In this document: positions 51,096-60,836 of the stretch, piece by piece
Numbering within the stretch: the stretch's first letter is position 1
Layout of the letters: every line of letters starts with the position of its first letter
NCBI GenBank assembly: GCA_945871955.1
Contig: CAMBXR010000004.1
Location: 26,143 to 90,142, forward strand
Source of the DNA: an uncultured Clostridium sp.
Lineage (GTDB): Bacteria > Bacillota > Clostridia > Peptostreptococcales > Peptostreptococcaceae
Direction of reading: 5' to 3'
DNA length: 64,000 nucleotides
Notes under the pieces: generated by a model
Databases searched by the model: none
The model's input: the letters and a program-made list of their open reading frames with translations, nothing else
Told to the model about the DNA's origin: nothing
Position numbers and translations under genes: made by a program

Positions 51096-53510
51096 ATGAC
51101 TTTGTATGAAGAAGCTTCTTTTATAGTTGAAAAACTCTCCTTAGAAGAAAAGTGTAAATTTTGTTGTGGTATAGATTTTTGGGAATCATTTAGTAAAGAT
51201 GAGCTTGGTATTCCATCAATAATGATATGTGATGGACCACATGGTCTTAGAAAAGAAATTAAAGAAAACTTTTGTTTTACAAGTAACAAAGTTGAAAAAT
51301 CTACTTGTTTTCCAACATCAACAGCTTGGGCATCATCATTTGATGAGGATTTAATTTATAGAGTGGGCAAAGCTCTAGGTGAAGAGTGCAGAAAAGAAAA
51401 TGTAGCAGTAATTCTAAGCCCAGGAATTAATATAAAAAGAGTACCTATATGTGGTCGTAATTTTGAATATTTGAGTGAAGACCCATACTTGAGTGGGAAA
51501 ATATCAGCAGCCTTAATTAAGGGAATACAAAGTAAAGGTGTGGCAGCTTGCTTAAAACATTTTGCTGCAAATAATCAAGAAAATAATCGTTATACTGTAA
51601 ATGCCATAATTGATGAAAGAACACTTAGGGAAATTTATTTAAAAGGATTTGAGATTGCCATCAAAGAAGCTAATCCTTGGTCAATCATGATGGCTTATAA
51701 TAGATTAAATGGAGAGTATTGTTGTCAAAATAATTATTTGATTAATGATGTATTGAGAAAAGATTGGAATTACAATGGCTGTATAATTAGTGACTGGGGC
51801 GGAGTCAATGATATTGTTGAAAGTATTAATAATGGATTAAATTTGGAAATGCCAGGCTATAACGATGATTACTATAAAAATATAGAAAAAGCTGTGAAAA
51901 ATAATAAAATAAAAGAAGAAATTTTAGATGAATCTGTTAAAAAAGTGATTGAATTAATTTTAAAATATAAAGAAGGTAAAAAAATACCATATAGATGCAA
52001 TATACAAGAACATATTAATTTAGCTCAAGAAGTAGCTGAAAATAGTGCAGTATTATTAAAAAATACTGACAATATTCTTCCAGGAAATACTAATCAAAAC
52101 ATAGCAGTAATCGGAAAATTAGCAAAAGAACCAGTAATACAAGCTTTAGGAAGTTCTAAAGTTAATCCAAATACAATGGATAATTCATACGATGCCTTTT
52201 TAGATAATAATTGTAAAATATCTTATGCAGAGGGGTATTCTCTAGAAGATGAGGAAATAGATGAATGTTTACTAAAAGAAGCTATTGAAATCTCAAAAAA
52301 TAAAGATATAGTTTATTTATTTGTTGGAAATGCTAAATATACTGAAGCAGAAGGATATGATCGAAAAAATATAAATCTACCAAAATCACATGAAAAATTA
52401 ATTTATGAAATTGGAAAAATAAATAAAAATTTAGTGGTTGTTTTACAGTCTGGATCTGTTGTAAAAATGGATTGGAGTGATGTACCTAAAGCTATACTAT
52501 TGACACATTTAAGTGGAGCAAGAGGCGGTAATGCAACAGTAAATATATTATTAGGAAAGAAAAACCCTAGTGGAAAATTAAATGAAACTTATGCTAGTAA
52601 CTTAGAAGACTATTCATCTATGAAATTTTACCCTGGTGATAGAAATCATTTAGAATATAGAGAAAGTATTTACGTTGGTTATAGATATTTTGATACTGCA
52701 AAGAAAGAAGTTAAATATCCCTTTGGATTTGGGCTTTCATATACAACTTTTGAATATAGTAATATGAAAATAAAAAATAATAATGATAATACAATAAATG
52801 TGTCTATTACTATAACAAATACAGGAAATATGGAAGGAAAGGAAGTAGTTCAACTTTACATTTCTTGCTTAAATTCAAAATTATTTAGAGCAAATCAAGA
52901 GTTAAAAAGATTTAAAAAGGTAAATTTATTGCCTGGTGAAAGTAAAGAAGTTACTTTTAATTTAGATGAAGAAAGTTTTTCTTATTATAATATATACACA
53001 CATAAATTTGAAATTGAAGAAGGAAAATATAGTATAAATATTGGTTCATCATCAAGAGATATAAAATTCTCATCTATAGTTAGTAAAATTGGAACTTGTA
53101 ATAAAGTTCCTAATTATAAAGAAAAATCACCATCTTACTATAAACTATATGAAAAAGAATTTAATCCTGATATTGAGGAATATGAAAATATTTATGAAAA
53201 TAAATTACCAATAACAACTAATGCAATTTATCCATTTACTGTAAGTTCAACAATTAATGATATAAAGCATGTTTATGGTGGAGATTTAATTATATCATTT
53301 ATTAATAAAAAGGCTTATAAATTTTCAGGTGCAGATAAATATATGCAAATTACAGTTGAAGAATCTTTAAATGATTCACCGCTTAGACTTATGACAATGG
53401 TAACTAGAGGAGCTATCAGTCATAAAACAATTACGGGATTTGTAAATTTATTAAATAAGCATTATATAAAAGGGTTATTACAAATTTTAAGAAATACAAA
53501 AAGATTTTAA
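51096..53510 (+). CDS. Glycoside hydrolase family 3 beta-glucosidase with fibronectin-III-like domain
   Basis: LSPGINIKRVPICGRNFEYLSEDPYLSGK, KHFAANNQENNR, IISDWGGVND nucleophile motif; start ATG 51096 after GGGAGGTG. Confidence 0.93.
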   Translation: MTLYEEASFIVEKLSLEEKCKFCCGIDFWESFSKDELGIPSIMICDGPHGLRKEIKENFCFTSNKVEKSTCFPTSTAWASSFDEDLIYRVGKALGEECRKENVAVILSPGINIKRVPICGRNFEYLSEDPYLSGKISAALIKGIQSKGVAACLKHFAANNQENNRYTVNAIIDERTLREIYLKGFEIAIKEANPWSIMMAYNRLNGEYCCQNNYLINDVLRKDWNYNGCIISDWGGVNDIVESINNGLNLEMPGYNDDYYKNIEKAVKNNKIKEEILDESVKKVIELILKYKEGKKIPYRCNIQEHINLAQEVAENSAVLLKNTDNILPGNTNQNIAVIGKLAKEPVIQALGSSKVNPNTMDNSYDAFLDNNCKISYAEGYSLEDEEIDECLLKEAIEISKNKDIVYLFVGNAKYTEAEGYDRKNINLPKSHEKLIYEIGKINKNLVVVLQSGSVVKMDWSDVPKAILLTHLSGARGGNATVNILLGKKNPSGKLNETYASNLEDYSSMKFYPGDRNHLEYRESIYVGYRYFDTAKKEVKYPFGFGLSYTTFEYSNMKIKNNNDNTINVSITITNTGNMEGKEVVQLYISCLNSKLFRANQELKRFKKVNLLPGESKEVTFNLDEESFSYYNIYTHKFEIEEGKYSINIGSSSRDIKFSSIVSKIGTCNKVPNYKEKSPSYYKLYEKEFNPDIEEYENIYENKLPITTNAIYPFTVSSTINDIKHVYGGDLIISFINKKAYKFSGADKYMQITVEESLNDSPLRLMTMVTRGAISHKTITGFVNLLNKHYIKGLLQILRNTKRF

Positions 53511-53571
53511 AAGAATAGAAGATATTTTTATTGGATAAATTATAAATAAAATATCATCAAGGAGAATCATT

Positions 53572-53754
53572 ATGGATAATAATAAAAATAGAATGAAAGA
53601 TAGACCAAAGTCAAATCCTGAACTTAGAAAAATGTATTCTGAACATGGAGCAGATATTGGAATAGAAAATGGTCAAAAAATAGGTGCTAGAGATTGTGGA
53701 ACAAATAAAACTAAAACAGAAAAACTTTATCATAAAGCAAAGAAAAAAGATTAA
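53572..53754 (+). CDS. Hypothetical small basic protein
   Basis: 60 aa ORF with AAGGAGAA RBS and own terminator. Confidence 0.55.
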   Translation: MDNNKNRMKDRPKSNPELRKMYSEHGADIGIENGQKIGARDCGTNKTKTEKLYHKAKKKD

Positions 53755-53758
53755 TAAT

Positions 53759-53797
53759 AAAAAATCGTACCATATTTAAGTTGGTACGATTTTTTAT
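53759..53797 (+). terminator. Rho-independent terminator
   Basis: AAAAAATCGTACCATATTTAAGTTGGTACGATTTTTT. Confidence 0.85.
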
Positions 53798-53799
53798 TA

Positions 53800-53916
53800 T
53801 TACCAGCATCTTTTACAAGCTCTATATCCTTTAGATTTTGCTTTAGAAACTGTCATCTTTATAGCGCCTTCCATATTATGTGCTTTTGGAGTTTTATGAT
53901 ATATATTAGAAGAATA
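53800..53916 (-). pseudogene. Fragment of an Ada-like/CxxC metal-binding domain without start codon
   Basis: Minus-strand reading YSSNIYHKTPKAHNMEGAIKMTVSKAKSKGYRACKRCW*, preceded in frame by a stop; resembles YHxxxxCH...A...T...A..KGYxxCKxC domains. Confidence 0.5.
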
Positions 53917-54027
53917 TTATCGGTATTATTTCATTAATATATAAATAATATATAAATTATTAAATATATTATAAATATGTGGAATTATAGGTTAAAATAT
54001 ATATAGAAAGAATATCGGAGGAAGAAA

Positions 54028-54888
54028 ATGATAAGTAAAGAACAGTTTTTAGAAGCTTATAAAATAAATGAATTAGAGCTTAAAGAATTAAATATAGATT
54101 GGAAGGATTTAAAGGCAATTCACGATGATTTTATAGATAATAGAAAAAGTTATGAAACACAAGCAGATTTAGTAGCAAATATACTGAGAGGACATCCAAA
54201 AGTTCATTCAGTAAAAACTAGAATAAAAGATATGACACATTTAATGGAAAAAGTCATAAGAAAAACTCCAAATCGAAGAGAAAAATACGGTGATGATTTT
54301 AAATTTACTGTGGAAAATTATAAAGATGAAATAACGGATTTACTTGGAATAAGAGTTATACATATTTTTAAGGAAGATTGGGAAGAAATACATAACTTTA
54401 TAACTAATATGTGGAATGTTATGGAGATTGTGGCCAATGTTAGGGAAGGAGACAATACTAAGAAGTTTGATGAACAGGGAATTGCTGTACTTTCTAGACC
54501 ATCAGGTTACAGATCAGTTCATTATTTAATAGAGTCTTATCCAACTAATAAAAAACTTATCACAGAAGTTCAAGTAAGAACAATTTTTGAAGAAGGCTAT
54601 GGTGAAATTGATCATCAACTTAGATATTCTCATCAAGATATACCAGAACTATTGGGGCAAAACTTAATGTTATTAAATAGAATAGCAGGAAGTTCTGATG
54701 AGATGGCATCATTAATAAATATGTTAAGTCAGAGTATACAAGAGGTAGAACATAATTTTAAAGATAAAATAAAAGAAAAAGATGAACAAATAAAATTATT
54801 AAAAGATACAATATATGATAAAGAATCTATAAATGATAATGACAAAAAAAATTTGATTGATGAGATAGATAAAATATTAAAATTATAA
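54028..54888 (+). CDS. RelA/SpoT-domain (p)ppGpp synthetase (small alarmone synthetase type)
   Basis: VHSVKTRIKDMTHLMEKVIRK, EITDLLGIRVIHIF, RPSGYRSVHYLIE, EVQVRTIFEEGYGEIDHQLRY. Confidence 0.9.
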   Translation: MISKEQFLEAYKINELELKELNIDWKDLKAIHDDFIDNRKSYETQADLVANILRGHPKVHSVKTRIKDMTHLMEKVIRKTPNRREKYGDDFKFTVENYKDEITDLLGIRVIHIFKEDWEEIHNFITNMWNVMEIVANVREGDNTKKFDEQGIAVLSRPSGYRSVHYLIESYPTNKKLITEVQVRTIFEEGYGEIDHQLRYSHQDIPELLGQNLMLLNRIAGSSDEMASLINMLSQSIQEVEHNFKDKIKEKDEQIKLLKDTIYDKESINDNDKKNLIDEIDKILKL

Positions 54889-54892
54889 AATA

Positions 54893-54928
54893 AAGGGTTG
54901 TTATACTATTTTAGTTAAACAACCCTTT
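54893..54928. terminator. Bidirectional-type hairpin
   Basis: AAGGGTTGTT ... AACAACCCTT. Confidence 0.6.
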
Positions 54929-54934
54929 GAATTA

Positions 54935-55273
54935 TTAGTCAAAAATATTATAAAAGATAGCATTAGCTATGGATAAAAGTATGGCAGCCCATATAGAGTT
55001 TATAAATCCATTTAGATGAACTCCAGGAACTATAGAAAAGGCTAAATATAATACTATACCATTAATAACTAATGAAAATAATCCTAGTGTTAAAAAAGTT
55101 ATAGGTAGTGAGAAAAATTGTATTATAGGTTTTACTATTAAATTAAGACAACCAAATATAATCGTAAGAGTGATTAATGAACCTAAAGAACTGATATAAA
55201 CACTAGACATTAAGTTTGAAATTATGTATAAGGAAATTGCATTAATAACAATAAATAATGATATTCTTTTCAT
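54935..55273 (-). CDS. Phage holin superfamily IV / YvlD-like membrane protein (PF04020 type)
   Basis: FGCLNLIVKPIIQFFSLPITFLTLGLFSLVINGIVLYLA. Confidence 0.85.
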   Translation of the reverse strand: MKRISLFIVINAISLYIISNLMSSVYISSLGSLITLTIIFGCLNLIVKPIIQFFSLPITFLTLGLFSLVINGIVLYLAFSIVPGVHLNGFINSIWAAILLSIANAIFYNIFD

Positions 55274-55382
55274 ATTAACTCTCCTTCTAAATTATACATG
55301 TAAATTTTTACTTCATAATAATTATATGTAATTTTACAATTATTATATGATGGAACTAAAAATTTAATATATATTTCTATAT

Positions 55383-55694
55383 TTATAAATAATCTAAATA
55401 ACCAATAATTCCTTCTTTTAAATTATATAAATGTTTAAAATTATTATCACTTAACATTAAAGCAGCCATAATACTTCTTCTTCCAGACCTACAGTAGATA
55501 ATTATTTTTTCATCTTTATAAGGTAGTAAGTCTTCTAGTTCTAGATTTAAATTATTTAAAGGGATATTTAGAGAGTTTGGAATATGATTTTCTTCATATT
55601 CTTCTTCAGTTCTTACATCAAGTAATATAAACTTTTCTTTATTTTTTATCATATTATTTAATTCTGATGAATTGATGTCTTTATATATACACAT
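55383..55694 (-). CDS. Rhodanese-like domain protein
   Basis: FILLDVRTEEEYEENHIPNSLNIPL ... IIYCRSGRRS active-site loop. Confidence 0.92.
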   Translation of the reverse strand: MCIYKDINSSELNNMIKNKEKFILLDVRTEEEYEENHIPNSLNIPLNNLNLELEDLLPYKDEKIIIYCRSGRRSIMAALMLSDNNFKHLYNLKEGIIGYLDYL

Positions 55695-55978
55695 TAAAAA
55701 AATCTCCTTTGAAAGCTATGAAATAATTAATATAGATTGGTCTATTTATTATTTCACTATTTTAAAATTATATTAATTATATATTTAGATATATGTAAAA
55801 CTAATTACCCAATTATTATTATTTATAATCTATATTACTAAAATAAATATATTTATGTAAACAAGTGTATTTATGTAAAATATGGGTATATATATTAATA
55901 ATCGTATGGATATAAATTTATTATTGTTATAAAATATATAATGATAAAAGAATATAGAAAATTATGGAGGATATTTTA

Positions 55979-56287
55979 ATGGCACAAATACTTAATAATG
56001 ATAACTTTAATACATCAATAGAAAATGGAGTTTGTGTAGTAGACTTCTTTGCAACTTGGTGTGGACCTTGCAAAATGTTAGCACCAGTATTCGAAGAATT
56101 AAGCGGAGAAATGAATGATGTAAACTTCTTCAAAGTTGATGTAGATCAAGCTTTAGATATTGCAAGAAAATATGCAATAACAACAGTTCCAACAATGTTA
56201 ATATTTAAAGATGGTGAAGTTGTAGATAAAATGATAGGATTTTTACCTAAAGAGCATATAAAAGCTAAATTACAAGCACAATTATAA
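55979..56287 (+). CDS. trxA: Thioredoxin
   Basis: VVDFFATWCGPCKMLAPVFEEL; TVPTMLIFKDGEVVDKMIGF; ATG 55979 after GGAGG. Confidence 0.95.
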   Translation: MAQILNNDNFNTSIENGVCVVDFFATWCGPCKMLAPVFEELSGEMNDVNFFKVDVDQALDIARKYAITTVPTMLIFKDGEVVDKMIGFLPKEHIKAKLQAQL

Positions 56288-56307
56288 AATAAGTAAATCT
56301 TAAAAAA

Positions 56308-56340
56308 TGGTGATATCTAAAAAGATATCACTATTTTTTT
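56308..56340 (+). terminator. Rho-independent terminator
   Basis: TGGTGATATC ... GATATCACTATTTTTTT. Confidence 0.75.
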
Positions 56341-56559
56341 GTAATAATATTTATAGATTACTGTATTTACTATTTTATATTTAATATTAAAAAGGTTACG
56401 AAAAAGTTACAAAAATGTATTTTTTTACTACACCAATATAGACAAAATACTACAAAAATGTAATAATAATATAAATACCAAGTAAATATGTTTCATAGAT
56501 GTAACATATTGGAAGGGAGATAGAAATTACAATATAAAACATTGTAAAAACGATAAATT

Positions 56560-57930
56560 ATGAGTATAAATAGAAAATATATAATGGCAGGTATGTTATC
56601 TACCGCATTAGTAGTACCAATGTCAGATGTAACAAATTCTTATGCAGATGACACAAGAATAATAACAGGAAGAGTAAATTTTAGAACTGGCCCAGGTAAT
56701 GAGTATTCATCTATGGGTAAAATAGAAAAAGGAGAAACGGTTACTTATTTAGGTACTAGTGGAGGATGGATAAAAATAGAATATAATTCTAAAACTGGTT
56801 ATGTATATAAGGATTATATTTCAGAAGTTGATTCAAGCAGTTCAACTAATATAAAATATGTAAACGCTTCAGCTGGATTAAATGTAAGAAAAGGACCATC
56901 AACAAGTTATGCAAAAATTACAACATTAGCTAATGGAACGAAAGTAAATGTAATATCGACAAGTAATGGATGGGCCCAAATTACATCAGGAAGCATAACA
57001 GGATATGTATCAGAGCAATATTTAAGTAGCAATGCACCAAATGGAGGAAATACTTCAAATAATGAAAGCAATGAAACATCAATAATAAAATATGTAAACG
57101 CTTCAGCTGGATTAAATGTAAGAAAAGGACCATCAACAAGTTATGCAAAAATTACAACATTAGCCAATGGAACGAAAGTAAATGTAATATCAACAAATAA
57201 TGGATGGGCAAAAATTACATCAGGAAGTATAACAGGATATGTATCAGAGCAATACTTAAGTAGCAATGCACCAAATGGAGGAAATACTTCAAATACTGAA
57301 AGTAATGAAACATCAATAATAAAATATGTAAATACTTCAGCTGGATTAAATGTAAGAAAAGGACCATCAACAAGTTATGATAAAATAGCAACTTTAGCTC
57401 ATGGAACAAAGGTTACAGTTAAGTCAACAAGTAATGGTTGGTCACAAATTACATCAGAAAATATAACAGGCTATGTATCAGATCAATATTTAAGTAGCAC
57501 AAAACCATCGATAGGAAGTTCTTCGGATACTAACTCATCGACAAGTTCTACATCGGCAAGTAAGGTTATATCTTATGCAAAACAATTATTAGGAAAGCCT
57601 TATGTATGGGGTGCTCAAGGACCTAATGGATTTGACTGTTCAGGATTTACATACTATGTATTTAAAAATGCTGCAGGAATAACATTACCTAGAACATCAG
57701 CAGCACAAAGTAAGTATGGAATGGCTGTAAGTAAAAGTAACTTAAAGCCTGGAGATTTAGTATTCTTCGATACTTCAGGGCCTAATAATGGTGGAGTTAC
57801 ACATTGTGGTATGTACATAGGAGATGGGCAATTTATACATGCGGCATCAGGACAAGGTAAAGTAGTTATAAATAATTTAAATAGCTCTTACTATGTTAAT
57901 GCTTATGTAAATGCAAGAAGAATTTTATAA
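56560..57930 (+). CDS. Secreted SH3b-repeat NlpC/P60 endopeptidase
   Basis: Signal-peptide-like N-terminus, four SH3b domains (GLNVRKGPSTSY), NlpC/P60 catalytic FDCSGFTYYVFK and THCGMYIGDGQFIHA. Confidence 0.93.
   Translation: MSINRKYIMAGMLSTALVVPMSDVTNSYADDTRIITGRVNFRTGPGNEYSSMGKIEKGETVTYLGTSGGWIKIEYNSKTGYVYKDYISEVDSSSSTNIKYVNASAGLNVRKGPSTSYAKITTLANGTKVNVISTSNGWAQITSGSITGYVSEQYLSSNAPNGGNTSNNESNETSIIKYVNASAGLNVRKGPSTSYAKITTLANGTKVNVISTNNGWAKITSGSITGYVSEQYLSSNAPNGGNTSNTESNETSIIKYVNTSAGLNVRKGPSTSYDKIATLAHGTKVTVKSTSNGWSQITSENITGYVSDQYLSSTKPSIGSSSDTNSSTSSTSASKVISYAKQLLGKPYVWGAQGPNGFDCSGFTYYVFKNAAGITLPRTSAAQSKYGMAVSKSNLKPGDLVFFDTSGPNNGGVTHCGMYIGDGQFIHAASGQGKVVINNLNSSYYVNAYVNARRIL
56851..57500 (+). 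repeat. Three tandem 234-bp SH3b coding repeats
   Basis: ATAAAATATGTAAA(C/T)(G/A)CTTCAGCTGGATTAAATGTAAGAAAAGGACCATCAACAAGTTATG starts at 56851, 57085, 57319. Confidence 0.9.
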
Positions 57931-57956
57931 TTATAAAACTAAAAAATAGATATATA

Positions 57957-57991
57957 GGAATTATTAAGTTTATCTTAGTAATTCCTTTTTA
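57957..57991 (+). terminator. Rho-independent terminator
   Basis: AGGAATTATTAAG ... CTTAGTAATTCCTTTTT. Confidence 0.75.
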
Positions 57992-58130
57992 TTTTGAAAA
58001 AAATTTAATACATATTATAAGAGGATAGACGAAAATATGTAAAAGTGTAACAATATAATAAAGGCAATATAAAAAATATCATAAGATAAATGTCAAACTA
58101 AAAGATTTTATTATAAGGGAGTGAATAAAA

Positions 58131-59078
58131 ATGAATGTGACTCTTATATTATATGAAAGTAGATATGGAACAAGTAAAACAGTGGCTAATACTATATGTC
58201 CAATACTAGGTCCAGCAAAATCTTTTGACATTAATGATTCGCCACAAAACATAAAGTATTATTCTAATGTAGTTTTAATTTTTTCTTTATATGGAAATAG
58301 TAGCTGTGAAAAAATATTAAAATATATTAATGATAATCAGCTAGATTTCTCAAAGAAAAGAGTAGCTTTAATATGCGTAGGATTGAACAAACAAGATGGG
58401 GAAAATAACCTTAATAAATTAAAAAATATTATTAACAAAAAAGAAGTTTTTACTAAGTTTATAAATGGTGAAATGATAATAAATAAATTATCGCCAGAAG
58501 ATAAGGATAAGATAAAAGAATTTTGTTTTAAGATGGATATACCTTTTGGAGACTTAGGAAAATTCCATGATGATGAGGTGTTAGAATTAAGTAAAGATTT
58601 AAGAGAATATTTTAATACACCACAATTTATTCCTCCAACAAATGTTACTAAAAGGGAAATTGAAAATTTTTTAGCAAATAAAAATACTTGTACACTAACA
58701 ACTGGATATAAAGACTTTATTAGAGCAACACCAATAGAGTACGAATATTATGATGGAGAAATATTTATAATCAGCGAAGGTGGTCTAAAATTTATAGGTC
58801 TATCAAAAAATAGTAATGTATCTCTTTGTATTTATGAAGACTATACTAATATGAATAATTTATGTGGACTACAAATAAGTGGAGAAGCGCAAATTATAGA
58901 GCCTTGGAGTGAAGAATACGTAGAAATACTTAGAAGAAAAAATTTAAATATAGATAATATTTCTAAACTACCTTTTGATATGAATGTAATAAAAATAAAA
59001 CCTAAAAAATATGAATTTTTATATTCTAAATTTAAGAACTTAGGTTATGATTCAAAACAAATATATATTCCTAAGTAA
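58131..59078 (+). CDS. Flavodoxin-domain / pyridoxamine 5'-phosphate oxidase-like (PPOX) fusion protein
   Basis: N-term LILYESRYGTSKTVANTI flavodoxin FMN loop; C-term FLANKNTCTLTTGYKDFIRATPIEYEYYDGEIFIISEGGLKFIGLSKNSNVSLCIYEDY split-barrel. Confidence 0.8.
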   Translation: MNVTLILYESRYGTSKTVANTICPILGPAKSFDINDSPQNIKYYSNVVLIFSLYGNSSCEKILKYINDNQLDFSKKRVALICVGLNKQDGENNLNKLKNIINKKEVFTKFINGEMIINKLSPEDKDKIKEFCFKMDIPFGDLGKFHDDEVLELSKDLREYFNTPQFIPPTNVTKREIENFLANKNTCTLTTGYKDFIRATPIEYEYYDGEIFIISEGGLKFIGLSKNSNVSLCIYEDYTNMNNLCGLQISGEAQIIEPWSEEYVEILRRKNLNIDNISKLPFDMNVIKIKPKKYEFLYSKFKNLGYDSKQIYIPK

Positions 59079-59220
59079 ATGATAAATTTTTCTGAAAATA
59101 TAAAATATTGACAATAAACAAAAAATAATTTATTATATATTTTATATTAAAAAATAAATAATTACATACTTATCAAGAGTATCTAAGGAAACTGAAAGAT
59201 AAGAAATAACTTAGTTTATA

Positions 59221-59248
59221 AAAGCTTGAGATTATTCTCAAGCTTTTT
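59221..59248 (+). terminator. Rho-independent terminator
   Basis: AAAGCTTGAGATTATTCTCAAGCTTTTT. Confidence 0.85.
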
Positions 59249-59306
59249 GAGTAAATAATATTACTAATTTGACTATAAGTACTACATTATAAGAAGGGAG
59301 AACATC

Positions 59307-60626
59307 ATGAATAATCAAAGAAAAAAAGGTAGTGCATTGGCATTATTACCATTAGGAGTATTTTTAATTTTATTTATTGGAAGTGGAATTATAAGTGGAG
59401 ATTTTTATAAAATGCCTACATTAGTAGCATTTATCATTTCAACATTAGTAGAATTTTTATTTAATAGAAAAGTAGATTTTAATACTAAGATGGAAGTATT
59501 CTGTAAAGGTGGAGGAAATAAAGATATTATTTTAATGGTTTTAATTTTCTTATTTGCAGGATCTTTTAGTGGTGTGGCAAAAGCAATTGGAGGAGATATA
59601 GCAGTTGTAAATTTAGGTTTATCTATATTACCAGCTAATTTATTAATAACAGGATTATTTGTTATAGGATGTTTTATATCTATATCAATGGGGACATCTG
59701 TTGGTACAATAGCGGCTATAGGGCCTATAGGTATTGCCATAGCATCAAAAACATCAATACCAGTGGAATTAGTTTTAGGTGCAGTAGTAGGTGGTGCAAT
59801 GTTTGGAGATAACTTATCGATGATATCAGATACAACAATAGCAGCAACAAAAACTCAAGGTTGTGAAATGAAGGATAAGTTTAGAGTAAACTTTGCTATA
59901 GTTTTACCGGCAGCAATAGTTACTATTATATTACTTACTGTAATGACTAAAGGATATGTAGCTGCTACAGATGAAATATATACATATGAATTTGTAAAGG
60001 TATTGCCTTATTTATTTGTAGTTATAGGAGCTATACTAGGAATAAATGTATTTTTACTTCTTGGTGGGGGAGTAATATTTGCTAGCATTATAGGGATTAC
60101 TACAAATTCATTAGATTTATTTGGAGCAACAACTGCAGTATCTAATGGAATGTCAGGAATGTTTGAACTTTGTATAATATCTGTAATAGTTGGAGGTATG
60201 GTTGAACTTATCAAATTTAACGGAGGAATAGATTTTGTTCTTGACTTTATACAAAGTAAAATTAAAAATAAAAAAGGTGCAGAATTTGGAATAGCAGCTT
60301 TAGTAAGTGTAGTTGATTTATGTACAGCAAATAATACTATAGCTATAGTGATGGCTGGACCACTTGCTAAAAATATAGCAGATGAATATGATATAGATGC
60401 AAAAAGATCAGCTAGTATACTAGATATATTCTCATCTGTATGGCAAGGTATAATTCCTTATGGAGCTCAATTATTAACAGCAGCGGGGTTAGCTGGAATA
60501 TCTCCATTTGCTATAATTAAGTATCTACATTATCCAATATTAATGTTTATATGTGGTATAATTGCCATAGCATTTGGATTACCAAATGTAAAATCAGTTG
60601 AAGAAAAATCAAATCAAATAGCATAG
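59307..60626 (+). CDS. Na+/H+ antiporter NhaC family protein
   Basis: SMGTSVGTIAAIGPIGIAIASKTSIPVELVLGAVVGGAMFGDNLSMISDTTIAATKTQGCEMKDKF. Confidence 0.92.
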   Translation: MNNQRKKGSALALLPLGVFLILFIGSGIISGDFYKMPTLVAFIISTLVEFLFNRKVDFNTKMEVFCKGGGNKDIILMVLIFLFAGSFSGVAKAIGGDIAVVNLGLSILPANLLITGLFVIGCFISISMGTSVGTIAAIGPIGIAIASKTSIPVELVLGAVVGGAMFGDNLSMISDTTIAATKTQGCEMKDKFRVNFAIVLPAAIVTIILLTVMTKGYVAATDEIYTYEFVKVLPYLFVVIGAILGINVFLLLGGGVIFASIIGITTNSLDLFGATTAVSNGMSGMFELCIISVIVGGMVELIKFNGGIDFVLDFIQSKIKNKKGAEFGIAALVSVVDLCTANNTIAIVMAGPLAKNIADEYDIDAKRSASILDIFSSVWQGIIPYGAQLLTAAGLAGISPFAIIKYLHYPILMFICGIIAIAFGLPNVKSVEEKSNQIA

Positions 60627-60647
60627 TAAATTTATATTTAATAAGAA

Positions 60648-60682
60648 TAGTTATCTGAAATATTTTAGATAGCTATTTTTAT
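60648..60682 (+). terminator. Rho-independent terminator after nhaC-like gene
   Basis: AATAGTTATCT ... AGATAGCTATTTTTATTTT. Confidence 0.7.
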
Positions 60683-60771
60683 TTTATTATAAGGCTCTGT
60701 TTTAAATCAATGTTGAAAAATATAATAAAAGATAAATACGCAATTGTTATATATTGTGAATTAAAGTGTAT

Positions 60772-60816
60772 AAAAATAGCTATACATATGGTACTCCAAT
60801 ATGTATAGCTATTTTT
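60772..60816. terminator. Strong hairpin/terminator downstream of minus-strand MFS gene
   Basis: AAAAATAGCTATACATAT ... ATATGTATAGCTATTTTT. Confidence 0.8.
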
Positions 60817-60836
60817 ATCTTAAATATGTCATATAA

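Noticed and set aside
55850-55890. Direct repeat TATTTATGTAAA x2 upstream of trxA
   Set aside because: AT-rich short repeat in AT-rich intergenic DNA; chance occurrence likely.
56851-57500. Regular repeats as a CRISPR-like array
   Set aside because: Repeats are 234 bp, in frame and translate to SH3b domains; no short repeat-spacer structure.
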